From contig NC_092038.1 of NCBI RefSeq assembly GCF_003086295.3, positions 134,038,737 to 134,102,736 on the forward strand: 64,000 nt of DNA, read 5' to 3'. Both the position numbers and the translations under genes were made by a program. The stretch comes from Arachis hypogaea. Taxonomy: Eukaryota; Streptophyta; Magnoliopsida; Fabales; Fabaceae. This document shows positions 25,880 to 38,719 of this stretch, one piece after another; position 1 is the stretch's first letter, and the number at the start of each line of letters is the position of its first letter. The notes beneath the pieces are model-generated. The model was not told where the DNA came from, did no database searches, and was given only the letters and a program-made list of their open reading frames with translations.

Positions 25880-27192
25880 ATCATTGTTTTCATTTCGATA
25901 ACTTTAGTGAGAGGGGTCAATTTGTGATAAAGTTCTTAATAATGATAGTTATGGATTTTTAATTAGGAACTAACACTACTACACTCGCTACTACTAAACT
26001 ATTATTCTTTTTTCTTTTTTTTTTTATAGTCACAAAAGTCAATAAAATTTAGGACTAAAACAAGTTACTAGATTTTCTTTTTTTTTTTAGTTTAATTTTT
26101 GTGAATTTTTATAAGTGGCTAATATTTAGTTATTCACTATTTTCAATGGACTTACAATGTCTAAGCTATGTTAATTTTCTAATTCGATAATTGTTCAATA
26201 AATTTAATTAATATAACATGTAAGATCCATATTTTCTATTAGATTTAGGTAAAATAAAATGAATTTCATATATGTACATTTAAAAAAAAAAATAATCAGT
26301 CATAATCAATCATTTGTACTCAAATAGGTAAAATATTCTAGTAAAATTGTAGGACTAATTCGTATTCCAATAATGAAATACTCATGATAACTACTATTTT
26401 ATTTGATTTATATGCTCATCATTCAAATAAAATTGTAGGGCAACTCCTAAATTGTAAAATTAGCATAACTTTAAAAAAAAATTATGGGAAAAGTAGGCGG
26501 TGTTTTGGATGAAAATTAAAGAAGGCCCACAAGCTAAACTGGTTCAGTATGGAGTTTGTTTTGATGTTGACACTAATCTTGTCCACTAATGCTGATCCGT
26601 TTTGTTTCTTTGGTTCCTCTCATTTTAATTTCTTTTTTTTTTTTTTTCTCTTCCCATGTTTGATGTACCAGGATGTCCCCCACTTTGTTGGATAATAATT
26701 CAAGGTCCCATTTCCTAGCTATAATAATTATCAATTAAGTGAAATAACACTACTAAAGACATGGATTAATGAAAGCCAAAAGTAGCACCTTGTTAATATC
26801 ATCTCCTTTGGCTTCGATTAGATGAACATACAAAACAAACGGACAGAGAGGGGGTTGTAATTAATAGTAATAGTAATAGTAATTAATTCAAGGGCATTTA
26901 GTTAGTCAGGTATTGTTAACATGTGTCCTAAAATTATTTAAATTTATTTTTTAATATATTGAATATATTAAAAATTTTAAAAAATATTATTATACTATTA
27001 AATGTATTCTTATAGCATAAAATAGATAAATTCATTATTAGTTAGTTACCCTCTTTGTGAATTAGTGATGAAAGAATATTAATTAAAGTTTGTTTAACAA
27101 TTGTTTTAAAATGCCTTTTTGTTTAATATATATTAATTAAAGTTGTTTCAAAATATTTTTTGGGCTTCTAAAAGTATCTTCAAAATCAACAC

Positions 27193-27224
<32 letters not shown>

Positions 27225-27229
27225 TTTTA
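25880..27229. other. AT-rich intergenic sequence
   Basis: Upstream flank of the bHLH gene. No ORF of substance. It ends in an (AAT)n microsatellite at about 27196-27222. Confidence 0.6.
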
Positions 27230-27585
27230 GGTTTAATTACTCTATTGATCCTTATAGTTTCGTCAAATTTTAAATTAGATCCCTATACTTTTTTTTAATT
27301 GGATCTCTACACTTTTTTTATTTTATAATTATGTCATTTCTAGTGTAAAAAATGTTTGAATTAACTGAATATTTTTTCGCAAATTGAAAGTATTCATAAT
27401 TAAAAACCTAACTAGATCTTTAATCACATGTATTTTAGGAAAAATATTCTGTTTATTTTAGTATTTTTGATATAAAAATTACCTAACTACAAATTAAAAA
27501 CAGTATAAAAATTTAATTAAAAATAAAAAATATAAAAATTTAGTAAAATTATAAAGATTAACAGAACAAATAAACCTAAATTTTA
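27221..27585. mobile_element. MITE, Mutator-like, with imperfect 9-bp target duplication
   Basis: The element spans 27230-27576 (347 bp). The left end GGTTTAATTACTCTATTGAT and the right end, read in reverse as GGTTTATTTGTTCTGTTAAT, form terminal inverted repeats that continue for about 40 bases with mismatches. Flanks are TAATTTTTA and TAAATTTTA (8 of 9 match). Non-coding. The opening resembles a dispersed repeat common in legume genomes. Confidence 0.6.
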
Positions 27586-28701
27586 TATATACTATAAAAA
27601 TTTAAAAAATAATATTTCTAATATGATTATGCTTTTAATTTGGTGCACCTTAAAGGAAACCGCTACCTTAACTAGTTAAATTTATAGCTGTTCACTTGTT
27701 CCATAGTTTTAGATTTTTTTCTTTCAAGTAAGCAACGATGGCAACAAAATAATCGCGTTAGGTCAAGGGCAATATATGCTGTAGAAGAGTGGAGAAGTGG
27801 TCCAAACTAGACATCAGCACGTGATCAAGACTATTTTAATATTTTATATCCCACAATACAAACATAAGTTTCTTAAGAAATTTTATCTCATTTCTAAAAT
27901 TTATCTATGAAATTATTACAATTTAACATTTTTTCGACTAGCAATCAGTCAGTACTTTTTAGTTTTTATTTTTTCTCTATAATATAATAACTCAATCTTT
28001 TAGCCTTTACTAATTTTATATTTTGTTGATTAGTTATTGAAAAAAAAAATCAAAATTGGTATTCTAGCAGAACCATTTATAGAAGATTCAATATTTTATA
28101 TATAAGATTAAAAATTTTATTCAATGAGTAGTAGTTCAATCTTAACCAATTGGATCAGTACATTATGTTGGTTTGATTGCATTTAAATTCTGGTAGAGGA
28201 GGCCATAAAGGAAAGGGTGGAGAGTTCTGTTTGCGAAAGCTAAAAGGGATTAGTGACACTTTTAAGTGTTAATGATTGTTGCATACTTAATTGTTTCTTT
28301 CTTTTTCTTTCAAAAATTGAGTTTGTTCTTCTATATATGGAACAGTAAACAGTTTATAGTAAGCTCATCAAGCCTTGTTTTGCTGAAATAACTTGAACTT
28401 GATATATAGAATTCTTTTTAGCTTTTAGATATATTTTAATTTTGTAAGAATTTGGAATAATCATTTAGAAATTTATCATAAAGCAAAATGGATATTGTCA
28501 CTTTTAAATGATGTTGATCTCCCATGTTGGGACATAATACTCTCAAAAAATATTTATAAAGATTTAATAAAATTAAGAGTGATGATATTATCACTTTACC
28601 TAAAAAAATATCCACTTCATTATACGAGGAGTAAAATGATAATTAGATTTTCGAGAATTTTACTTTTGGACTAATTAATTTTGGAAAAAAAAACTATCAA
28701 T
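27586..28701. other. AT-rich intergenic sequence
   Basis: No gene, RNA or convincing repeat recognised. Confidence 0.5.
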
Positions 28702-29423
28702 TAAGGTTTAGTTTGGGTAAACAACTTAAATAAGCTCTTTTGAAAAAAGAATTTAAAGGATAAGAATTTTTATTAAGAGCACCTTATAAATAAGTTGTTT
28801 TTTGTTTGTATTTTTAGTTATAGAATTACTTATTTAAAGTTGTAGCATTTACATAAATAACTCAAAAAATACAATTTTCTTTACATAGAAAAATAGATAT
28901 TAAAAAAACGATGATAACAAATACTTTTCAATATTGAATGTTGATTTTACATAATTTAATAATTAAGATTACAATCGTTTAGACAACTCATTTTTTATTT
29001 GCTCTCTTATTAGTTTCATTTTGTAGGCAATTAATTCTTCTTATGTAATATCATTAGAAACTGGTTCTTCTACTTCATCTTCACCCATAACGGTATTCTT
29101 GTATGTGGTGAATAGTAATAAAATTTTAATTATAACAGATGGAACCTTGCGTAAAAATGGTGGTGGATGGTCAGTATTTTCAGCAGAAATAAAAAATATT
29201 TTTTAACAAAGCAATAATTGAAATAGATCTTTTTTGTTTTGAAGTCAATTTTTTTTACGAAAATGATAGAAATAGAATGACTTATCGAAAAGGAAAAGTC
29301 ATATATTTCTACTTTTTTAAAAAATTGTGAATTAGCTTTTCGGGAAATTAAAAGCTTTTTGTGACTTTTCATAATTCAAAAGTCAAATAAAGTAGCTTCT
29401 ACTATTTTTCAAATGGGCTCTAA
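28702..29423. mobile_element. PIF/Harbinger-like non-autonomous element with TAA target duplication
   Basis: The element spans 28705-29420 (716 bp). It begins GGTTTAGTTTGGGTAA, and its end read in reverse is GAGCCCATTTGAAAAA. It is flanked by TAA on both sides (28702-28704, 29421-29423), the 3-bp duplication typical of PIF/Harbinger. Its outer parts match the smaller element at 42893-43211, so the two are one family. A short minus-strand stretch around 29000-29110 could be a decayed coding remnant, but I cannot assign it. Confidence 0.65.
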
Positions 29424-31538
29424 GTCATCCACAATAGTAAATAATAGACATATATGTCCTTCCCTTAATGGATAGTATAAAATGAAATAGAGTTGTCCAT
29501 AGATTTTGTTATTTATAGTCAGCTACATGAACATAAAAAGACAGCTTTGAATAGTAAAACATTTATTATCTTTTGAATTTTTATATAATATTTATTAACT
29601 ATTTTTTCTTTATCACGAATCCTATCAAAATGTGTGAAGTTTCATTTTAAAAATTGTTATCTACACGACGATCTTTTATAAATAGACATGTTACAATAAT
29701 TAACAATACATATAAGCACCATAATTAAATTTTACATGATAAGTTAATAGAAAAGCGTCACATATTCACTGTTCATTATCATAAAGAATCAAATTAATAC
29801 TTTTTTTTTTTTAATTTTCTTAGTAGTTCAAGGTGGAAATCTTTAAATTAAGGACCTAATTATCACTTTAATTGTATTATTTTATCTGATGGTCATTCGA
29901 CAGTTTTATGTTAGCTATAAAAAATCTATCGTAACACTCCTGTTTATTTTTCCAGACTTAGAATCATCACTATATAACAAATTTACAATAAATTAAACTC
30001 AAGGTAGGTATAGTTCGATATATAATTGAACTTCTTACTTGTATTTTCTGTGACGTACAAAATTAGTTTCGTATTCTTACTAGCTAGTTAATCACTTTAT
30101 TTGTGGGGAATAACTTTTGGAAAAAGAATGTTAATTACAAAATATTCATTCATTATTGTCTTTCTGAAAAATGAGATAAAACCATTCTGCAAAATCTCCA
30201 TCTTTCAAAAATAAACCTAACTCTTTTATATAAATAGTAAATGCTCATAAAATTATGCAACACCACTAGAAGTCCAGAAGTAAAGGAAGAAGCTAAGAAG
30301 GACCACAAAAAGAAGGATTAAGAACATATTCTCGATCTTCATTCAGTAATTTTTTTTTAAAAAAAATTATGCAAATATAAAGGCATGAATAATGTGGTGA
30401 AATATATCATGAAATTATTATAACGATAATATAAAATACACTCTTTAAGAAAAAAACTTATTTAGGGTTAGCCTCTTCAATCATCCAACGATATCCATAA
30501 ACTCTGAATTTTATTTTGTTGCTTTATTTTCACTTTCTTGATTCTTAATCAGTGTGAGTTGTATAAAAAGGACATCCTCCCGAATTTATCCCAATTATTT
30601 ACATACATATTACTAGGTTACTAAAAAAGGGTCAACATCTTAGATTTCTCTTAATGCTTTTAACATATAAAAGTCTCAATCGAAGTGTTTTAGATGCCTT
30701 TAAAAAACTGTTTTTGTTGTTAGTTCCAACTAGTAGAAGATAAAGTAAAAGCAGAAGAGTGAACAATTTATGAAGCACAATTTTCACGTGCTAAAAGTGT
30801 TGCATAGAAAGAAAAAAAAAATCAAGGATTTGGCAGCTGGAACTAAGTGAAATTCCCAATTAAATAAAAAAAAATATATATATACCAAATACCCAAAATG
30901 GAAATGTAAATGGCTTTATCATGAAAAGGAAGAGTAATACCTAGCTTTTATATTTATATGCCAACAATGAAAAAGACTAAGCTCACCACACAGTCAACAT
31001 CATGTTTAACCCTTCTTTCACACACTACTACTCACCCAATTGAACACGTTTTCATTCCATATTCACTCAAATTCTTGTTCAATTTTATGTGCTACCCTTT
31101 TCTATGATACCAATAGTGGCAATGCAATAAGCAGTTGGAATTCTTGGATGCTATTCTTTTTTTTATTATTATTATTTACATTATTATTATTATTATGAAG
31201 TTTGTGTGTTAGTATGCACTAGCAATCGAAGGTGACCTAATTTGGTCCCTAGAGTTATTGCAAAAGTACGATTTGATCAAAGTGTGACATTGATTCATGC
31301 TCAGGTCACGCCAAATACTTTGCCATATCTAATATCAAATATGGTTAGACATAGATAATAGCCAGAAAGTTACCTCCTTCTCTTACTTTGGATACCACCT
31401 CAAAGAAGTCCTATCCGTGCACTTAACAATTTTCAGCACATGTTTGTGACTTCATCCTCATTATGATTTTATTCCCATGCCTTTCACGCGCTGTATATAA
31501 TACCCCCTTTGCTAAACTATTATTCTCCGATTATACTA
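29424..31538. other. AT-rich intergenic sequence
   Basis: About 2.1 kb with no recognisable gene. Confidence 0.55.
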
Positions 31539-31689
31539 GGTAAAAATTCAGATAAAGTCGACTTCACGTGAAGTTGATATCTGAGATTTATTAGTTGATT
31601 TGACTAATTTGACTAAATTTTCATCTAACGGCTCTCGGGTATCAACTTCACGTGAAGTTGACTTCACCTGAATTTTCACCAATATGCTA
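31530..31689. mobile_element. AhMITE1-like foldback MITE
   Basis: The element spans 31539-31680 (142 bp). Both ends carry a long inverted repeat built on GGTRAAAATTCAG and the palindromic core CTTCACGTGAAGTTGATA. This sequence matches my recollection of AhMITE1, the active Mutator-like MITE of peanut, which is somewhat longer (about 205 bp). Flanks are ATTATACTA and AATATGCTA (7 of 9), an eroded 9-bp duplication. It is the best single clue to the genus Arachis. Confidence 0.75.
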
Positions 31690-34247
31690 ATACTAAAGTA
31701 ACAATAATTTTAAATTATTTTATTTTATTTTATTATTTTAGTGGTAATTAACAAATGCAAAATAAAATAAGCAATTGATAATTAAAGAATGTAAAATCAA
31801 ATAAATTCGAATTGATTTTTTATTATTTTTTAAATATTTTTTGTATTATGACGCTTACAGATCATGAAATTTAACAATTTATTTTTTGGGAAAAAAGGGT
31901 TCAAAATCAGCCAACAAATTTATGACTTTCATAGAATTATCGGTGACTTTCTTGTATTTAAAATCTATTTTGCTCAAATGATCTTTTGGAGTCAATTTAC
32001 CCTAAAACATTTCTATCACCAAACTCAATTTATTAATAGTAAAAAAATAATAAGACCATTATATATTAGTGTTAAAATAAAGACTATAACACAAAAAAAA
32101 ATTAAGAACAATATCAGTATAATTTATTATTTTTTGTCAGTAATAAATTAGTAATATTTAAAAATATTGACTAAGAAAATTGTACGTACTGGATTATTAA
32201 ACTAAAAATGTTGAACTATTAGCTAAAAATATTGGTCAATATAAATTAAAATTGATGGCTCTCAACTTTTTTTTTCAAAATTTAAAAATAGCTAGTAGAA
32301 TAATAGATAGATATTAATACAGAGTACGAGAATTTAGAATATATCTAAAACGAGTAAAATAATTTTGTGCGCATTAAATGTGTCACATTTATATAAATCA
32401 TCAGATTTCATTAAGTAAAAATTAAATACTAGCTAATATAAAAGAAAAGTATTGATGGAACCTAATAAATACAGAATATCATAGTATATAAATTAATACT
32501 TTTTAATATACAATACTTTAAATGAAATATATTTTTTTATTTTTAAATAAATAAATATAAAACACATAAATACAAAAAATATGAATATTTTTTATTTATT
32601 AAAATTAATTATTATGTAATAAAATTTCTATAATATTAAAATAATATTTTAAATTGCAACATAAAAATATAAAATAATTAAATTTTATTTTATATTACTC
32701 AACAAATGATTAGATTATTATATTCAAAATTTATTAACTAATTATTTGTATCAAAAATATTATTATATAATCTAACTTTTTATCAAAATATTTATGAAAG
32801 GGTAACTAATTAATCAAAGGATCAAAATTTTATTTTGAGCACGTTTCAGAATTGGCATTGTGTGTGTGGTTTTCATGCATGTGCAAAATTCTGAAATAAA
32901 CTTGGGCAGGGAATTTTCACATTTAACAATGGGGGCCGAATTGAATTATGTGAACACACCATGTGCTATTTTGCTTGAAATGGGAGTGGCCACAATTCGT
33001 AGTTCGAACTTCTTTCTATTAACAACTTAGCTTTGTGGGGAGAAGAGAAAAGAGAGAGGGAGGGGTTCATATTTAGCTTGGGGGCAAAAATTAAAGCTTT
33101 GTGGTATGGCTATGGCTATGGCTATGGTGGTGGATATGGCTTTGCATTTATTCTTCTGAAAGATTCTAAGTATAGTCTTCAAGTTTGAGAAGAAGAAAGG
33201 TGTCCACAATTATTCATAGCTGGGTACCATCTATACACCCATGCAAAAACAATAGTTATATATGCATGCTACCCTTTTTGTAATTTCCTTTTCTTTGTTT
33301 ATTATTTACTTTTTTACTTTTGCTTTAATTAACCAATCTTTCTCTCTTGCTTTGTTTTAGAGGAGTGCTAGGCCATCAATTTTTGTGATTTATAGTCATT
33401 AAATAGCTATTAATGATGATTTTAATGGTGTGAGATTGTTGTGAAATTTTATCCAATAGCTCACTTTTCTTTACTGATTACATACTTACCAGAATTTAAA
33501 AAAATTACTCTCCCTAAACTTTTCCTTTGTTTTATTATGAATTGAAGGACTTCATGTTGACATAGTGGAAAATACAAACATAAGTCTGGTCATGTCAGCT
33601 CGCTAACAAAGCCTTTAAATAATTATATTATGATTGCTAACTATGAATGTAAGCCTGCAATTATAACACTTGCCCTTGTTTTTCTAGGTAATTTAATTTA
33701 CATTTTGGTGAGTAAAAAATAGGTTACAAAAATCACTCTTGTATTATTTTGATATGCATATATTTGTGACCTAACTAAGCAATTCAAGAGAACTAAACAA
33801 AATAATTAAGGGAAGTAATTAAATTAAATGTATAAATGTATGGTTGTCTATATCATGAGCAGTATTTGGCAGTTGCGGTATATTATCAATTGATGAATAA
33901 TGATGAGTGACGTAATGTAGGTTCAATATATATATTCTTGAAAGAAATTAAAGGTGGTACCTGATTAGTGTGTGGTGAAGTGAAGTGCTAATGTCTTATC
34001 TGTGCCAGCCATATAATAAGTATCTATTTATCCACTTGAAAGAAATGAGTGAAAAGTGGTATTGATAAGTTAGCTCACTTAGCTGGCATATGCATATATA
34101 TGTGTGTGTCCTACGTAGCACATACTTAGCTTACAGTGGAGAGCAACCAATAAGACAACATACAAATAATCAAAATTCATTACAAGACAGGGTGTCTTAT
34201 CTTCTCTTACTCTTCACTTAATTCATTGTAGAGATCCTCCTCCCTCA
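31690..34247. other. AT-rich intergenic sequence
   Basis: About 2.5 kb without a supported gene. Around 33095-33130 there is a short (TATGGC)n-like repeat. Nothing else recognised. Confidence 0.55.
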
Positions 34248-34256
34248 TCATTTTCA

Positions 34257-34640
34257 GGGTTTTTTATTTAAATAAATTATTTGCCATCCTATTTTACCTG
34301 AATCTCCTAAATAGTTTTTTTGAACCTGTTTTCTAAATCATATAATATATAAATCGTCCTAAACTCGCGTGTTTTAATTAATATATAAACCATTGTACCC
34401 TGGGACGATTTATGCATGAATTGCATAGGTGAATAAGGCATAAATTGTCCCACCCTAGTGTGTATTAAAAGTAACACATAAATCGTCCTAGGCTAGTTTG
34501 ATTTATGCGTTTTACCCTAAAACCCCATACCCTGGCACGATTTACGTGCTTCTCCATAACCCTCAACCCCCTCGCACGATTTACGTGCAAATCCCAAACC
34601 CACAAGCCCCTAGGATGATTTATGTGGAAACCTAACCCCC
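34257..34640 (+). repeat. Left terminal inverted repeat of the MULE, with internal short repeats
   Basis: Matches the right end in inverse orientation. It contains a recurring short motif, TAAATCGTCC or its inverse GGACGATTTA (variants GCACGATTTA), spaced about every 40 bases and continuing to about 34695 outside the well-aligned part. Confidence 0.85.
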
Positions 34641-34962
34641 ACCAACCCAGCACGATTTACGTGCATATATACCCCTCAGCACCCTAGAACGATTCATGTG
34701 TAAAGACCCAAACCCTACTTACCTTCCACGAGTAAAGTCTCATTCGTGAGAGACTCCATTAGCGGCGAGGAGGGTAGTGGAGGGGAGGAGAGCTCCGGGA
34801 AAAAATTCAAGGAAGGGTGTGGTCGGCGGCAGTGGAGGGTTAGTTAGGGTTCGGAAGAGGTGGCCTCCGGTGGACGGCGTTGACGGCGGCGGAGGGCGGC
34901 TTCTGAAGGTTGGGTTGGCGGCTGTTGGAGGCTGATTTGGTGGCTTAGGGGGGCGGTCGAAG

Positions 34963-35687
34963 ATGGCGAGGAACGACATGTACCGATTGAACGGCATCGC
35001 GCACGTGGCAGGTTTTATCGACGAAGAGGTTAGTAGTTAATTTGATTTACAACTGATATATTCAATGTCGTTGATGTATTTAGTTACAAGAATGTGATTC
35101 TTTTGAAAAAAAATGCTTGTTGTGTTAGAAATTAGTGAAATGTTAAGGTTAACATGTTTAGGATATGTTAGGGTCATGTTTAGTTTAGGGGTTTGGTTGA
35201 TTTCTGATACATGTTTTTGGTTGTTGTGCGATGTTGAGTTGTGACTGTGCTTGTTATTTTCTTATCAGCCAACCCGGTGTGTACGGACTATCCGTAGGCA
35301 ACAAAAGATGAGAGTACGACACTGTTCTCTGACTTCTGCAGCCCGAACCAGATGGAGCAGGTTTTTAGTGCGGGGAGTGATTTTTTTGCTGAGATACGGG
35401 AGTTTTCCAGCACAGATGGTGATTATAGGCCTCAGTTTGAGGGAGGGACAGTGGATCTTAACGTCGATTTGAATGAATCGCCGACTACTTATCAGTGAGG
35501 TCCGTTTGCCATGGGCGGTACTCCGGCATCTGCCGTGCAGGGACAGACACACACAGAGTTGTCTGACGAGCCCGATCGTGCTGCTGGGATGGAGGTGCAG
35601 CCACCGGAGACATATGTACTGGTCACACAGAGGAGGAAGCGCATCATCAGGCCAGCCAAGTGTGGCACCGGGTCACATATGTGTTAG
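34963..35687 (+). pseudogene. Plant-mobile-domain (PP7 long-form-like) gene, internally deleted, carried by the MULE
   Basis: Exon 1 (34963-35028) begins MARNDMYRLNGIAHVAGF and ends at a GT donor. Exon 2 starts at 35269 after an AG acceptor and continues with CVRTIRRQQKMR. The reading frame then breaks near 35310 and jumps to sequence resembling the C-terminus of these proteins (SPNQMEQVFSAGSDFF, later RRKRIIRPAKCGTGSHMC and a stop at 35687). The whole central mobile domain is missing. An in-frame TGA at 35496-35498 also interrupts the C-terminal part. The family is annotated in plants as serine/threonine phosphatase 7 long-form homologues (MAIN/MAIL-like) and is known to travel with MULEs. 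Not functional as it stands. Confidence 0.78.
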
Positions 35688-36010
35688 ATAGTGGGGTATT
35701 CTTATGTTATTGTTATGGTATTCAGTTAGTACTTTTTACTGTTGTCGTTTCGATATTGTTATGTTGTTATTAAGCACTGTTGCCGTTTCGTTAATATTAT
35801 GTATTATCTAGTACTATGGAAAGATTTAAGGACTATTTTGAAAGTAAACGAGAAGTGAAATTTAAACCGACTAACACAAGGTCTTTAACAACAAATGAAG
35901 TGAACGACAAAGAACACCATTAAATGCAAAGTGTAAAGAGCGACATCAAGCAACAATCTAACTATGCTAAGGCAAATAAAATAACATAAACTATAATGCT
36001 ACTCGAGGCT

Positions 36011-38665
36011 CTATGCATTAGTCCCTTCATGAGGACCGGATGCACATGCGCGAAGGGGACACTGTCTCCTAGTATGACCTGGAACCCTACACATACCACA
36101 TCTCTTCGTCTTGTCCGGTTCGGGCTCATCCATACTGTTTCTTATCCGTGTAGTCCTAGGACGACCCACGGTCGCTCGCATCATGCCGGGGTCTGGGATA
36201 ACTTGAGGACCCTCGTACAAGGGAAGCAAGTCGTCTGCCATCGGAGGGGAGAAACTTATGTTATAAACATTGAAGATGGTTGTCAAGCGATACACGTCAT
36301 CCACGTAAATCCTCCAATCCAGTCTGCAATACGAACAAGCTGCAAGCACATGACGACATGGGTAATGGAGGGTCTGAAAATAGTCACAGTCACAAGTCCT
36401 GGCCGAAAGCGATATCCTACATGCAGTCAGAGCGATTCTCCCTCCCGTCGGAGCAATCTCGTCCACAACAAACTCTGTGTTTCCTCTATCATATAGCTCA
36501 ACCCGCATGTTTCTGGAGGCCTATTGGTTCTTCTCAATCGCCCTCATAAGCATCTGCGAAAATTTCTGCCTTGCCCCGAGTTGCATCTCCGCTTCCTTTC
36601 CTTTCCTAACAAAGAGCTCAGCCAATTGTCCATATGTTGACTTCACAAGTGACCCCACCGGTAAGTTTCGTGTGCCCTTCAAGACGGCATTGATACACTC
36701 AGATATGTTGGTTGTCATGTGACCGTACCGGCGCCCACCATCCCGATATTGGGTCCATAACCCTAACCCAATCCGGTTACACCACTCAACCATAGTCGGG
36801 TCTTCGGACCTCAAGATCTACATGTAATATTGATGCTTCTGTTCGGACTTTGCATAGGCTGCGTTCACCAGAATCTTCCGTGCATCCTTGGATTTAAAGT
36901 TAAGCGCAAAATTAGCAGCTATGTGCCTAGCACAATATGCACGATAGGTGGCCAGTGGGAGCCACCCACCGTCTTCTGCAACTAACGCGGCCTTGATTGC
37001 ATTGTGGCGGTCAGATATAACTAGAATGCCGGGTTGCGGGGTCACATGTTGGCGAAGGTGAGCAAGGAAGAACTTCCATGACTCAGTGTTCTCACCCTCA
37101 ACAAGTCCAAATGCCACTGGGAGTATGTTCGAGTTTCCATCTTGTGCAATCGCCATGAGTAACGTTCCGCCGTACTTGCCATACAGATGGGTACCGTCAA
37201 TGGATATCAGTGGCTTGCAATACTTGAATGCCTCAATGCATGGCGGAAACGTCCAAAACAATCGATGAAAAAACACCCTCGACTCATCAACCGTATTACC
37301 AGACCTTACAGGTGAAGTGCGCAATACTGCAATACTGCCCGGCATGTACATCTGAACCCCGATTATCCACCTCGGAATTATGTTGTAAGATTCCTCCCAA
37401 TCACCATAAATCTGTGCAATCACCTTCTGCTTAGCCATCCACACCTTCCGGTAGCTGGGCTTGAATCCATATGTCGTTGACACCGCATTTTGCAGTACTT
37501 TCATCGAGATTGCCGCATCCGCCCTAACCAGCGATAGAATTGATGCACAGATCACATGATAATCAAGCTGCCTGTGGTCGGTGGACAGCTCGGTTGCAAG
37601 ACATGTGTGAGGCCCATTGTACTTCCGGACTTCCCATTATCCTTTCCGTTGCCGCATAGTCACGCGTATCAGCCAATTACACCCATTCCCAAACTGGACG
37701 CACTTCCCGTGATACTTCAACTAGTCCGACTCAAACACCTTATACTGAACACCACGAAGAATATTATAATTCTTCACCATCAACACTGCCTCCTCCTTGC
37801 TCTGGAACCGCTGCCCGACCTCAAACTCCTCTGCCGCATGCATACCATGCTCGTCTCTGTGAATACTTGACATTTGTCGACCTGGAAATGCTGGTTGATT
37901 CATCGCCTCAAGATCCAATGTAGAGAAGTGTGGAGGGTAATGTTGTATCTGAGAGCTTGTTTGGCCTTGCGATCTCACAACTGTTCTTGTGTCATCCTCA
38001 TCGTCAGATTCATCACCGATAACGGGTGGTTCCGAATCTGAATCATCATCACCAATGGCCTCAACAACTGGATCCCTATCTCCGACCTCCATAAACGTAG
38101 TTGCACCATCCAATACCGGTCCTTCTCTGATTGCCGCTGCAAGCTCCTCGAAGGTTCGTGCATCACCCAAGCAATCCCCATCTTCGGCATGAACTGCCAG
38201 ATCGGCTGCAAATGATGGAGATGAAATGTGGGCGGTGACGTCGTGACGAATAGGAATGGCACTTGAAGCACCATCTACCCCGACTGTGGGCGGATTTGGA
38301 GTAGATCCACCGGAGCTACCCTCCACATCATCCATTTTCGCGAACAACTCCATAGCTCCCAAATCTGGAAATCTCGATTGACTGTGAAATATAACACGAA
38401 TGTCGTCATCGCCTAGCATCTCATATTTTCCAAACTTCACATAACCTTGCCTGAGTGAGATAGGGATCCTGAAAAACATTTGCTTCACAAGCTTCTTACC
38501 GCACTTACCTAACTTTTGTAGTATGCTATTTCGTAAATCATCTAAACTCGTTGATGGATTTATGAACACTCCAATCTATTTCTTGCAACTGAACGTTACA
38601 CCCTCACTTGTATTTTTATCGATCTTTTCCCGATGATGAACTAACAAGAACACACTCTCAGCCAT
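36011..38665 (-). pseudogene. mudrA-like MULE transposase, single frame with five in-frame stop codons
   Basis: Starting at ATG 38665 (MAESVFLLVHHREK), one frame runs 884 codons to a stop at 36011 with no frameshift. It is broken by five stops: TAG at 38576-38578, TAG 37721-37723, TAA 37637-37639, TAG 36818-36820 and TAG 36521-36523 (codons 30, 315, 343, 616, 715). Domains in order are an N-terminal region with acidic linker, a MuDR DNA-binding zinc region around codons 290-360 (C..C..H-like), the MULE transposase core (ISIDGTHLYGKYGG, then VISDRHNAIKAAL, which hold the catalytic aspartates), a SWIM zinc finger (CDCDYFQ...CRHVLAAC) and a CCHC-like knuckle (CGMCRVPGHTRRQCP). It would cut and join element ends during transposition. 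As written it cannot give a full protein without stop readthrough, so I call it a pseudogene. Confidence 0.88.
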
Positions 38666-38719
38666 CTTCCCGCAACCCTCAGCTGAAATATGGCTCGACA
38701 ATGATGTTCCTCCTGTATT

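Noticed and set aside
31864..32151. 95-residue plus-strand frame in the AT-rich spacer
   Set aside because: Composition is that expected of AT-rich non-coding DNA (Phe, Ile, Lys, Asn), with no motif.
33095..33135. TATGGC tandem repeats as a possible small-RNA precursor
   Set aside because: No convincing long hairpin around it and no known miRNA sequence recognised in the window.
35996..38192. Plus-strand frames inside the MULE (166, 104 and 67 residues)
   Set aside because: They are antisense shadows of the transposase frame.
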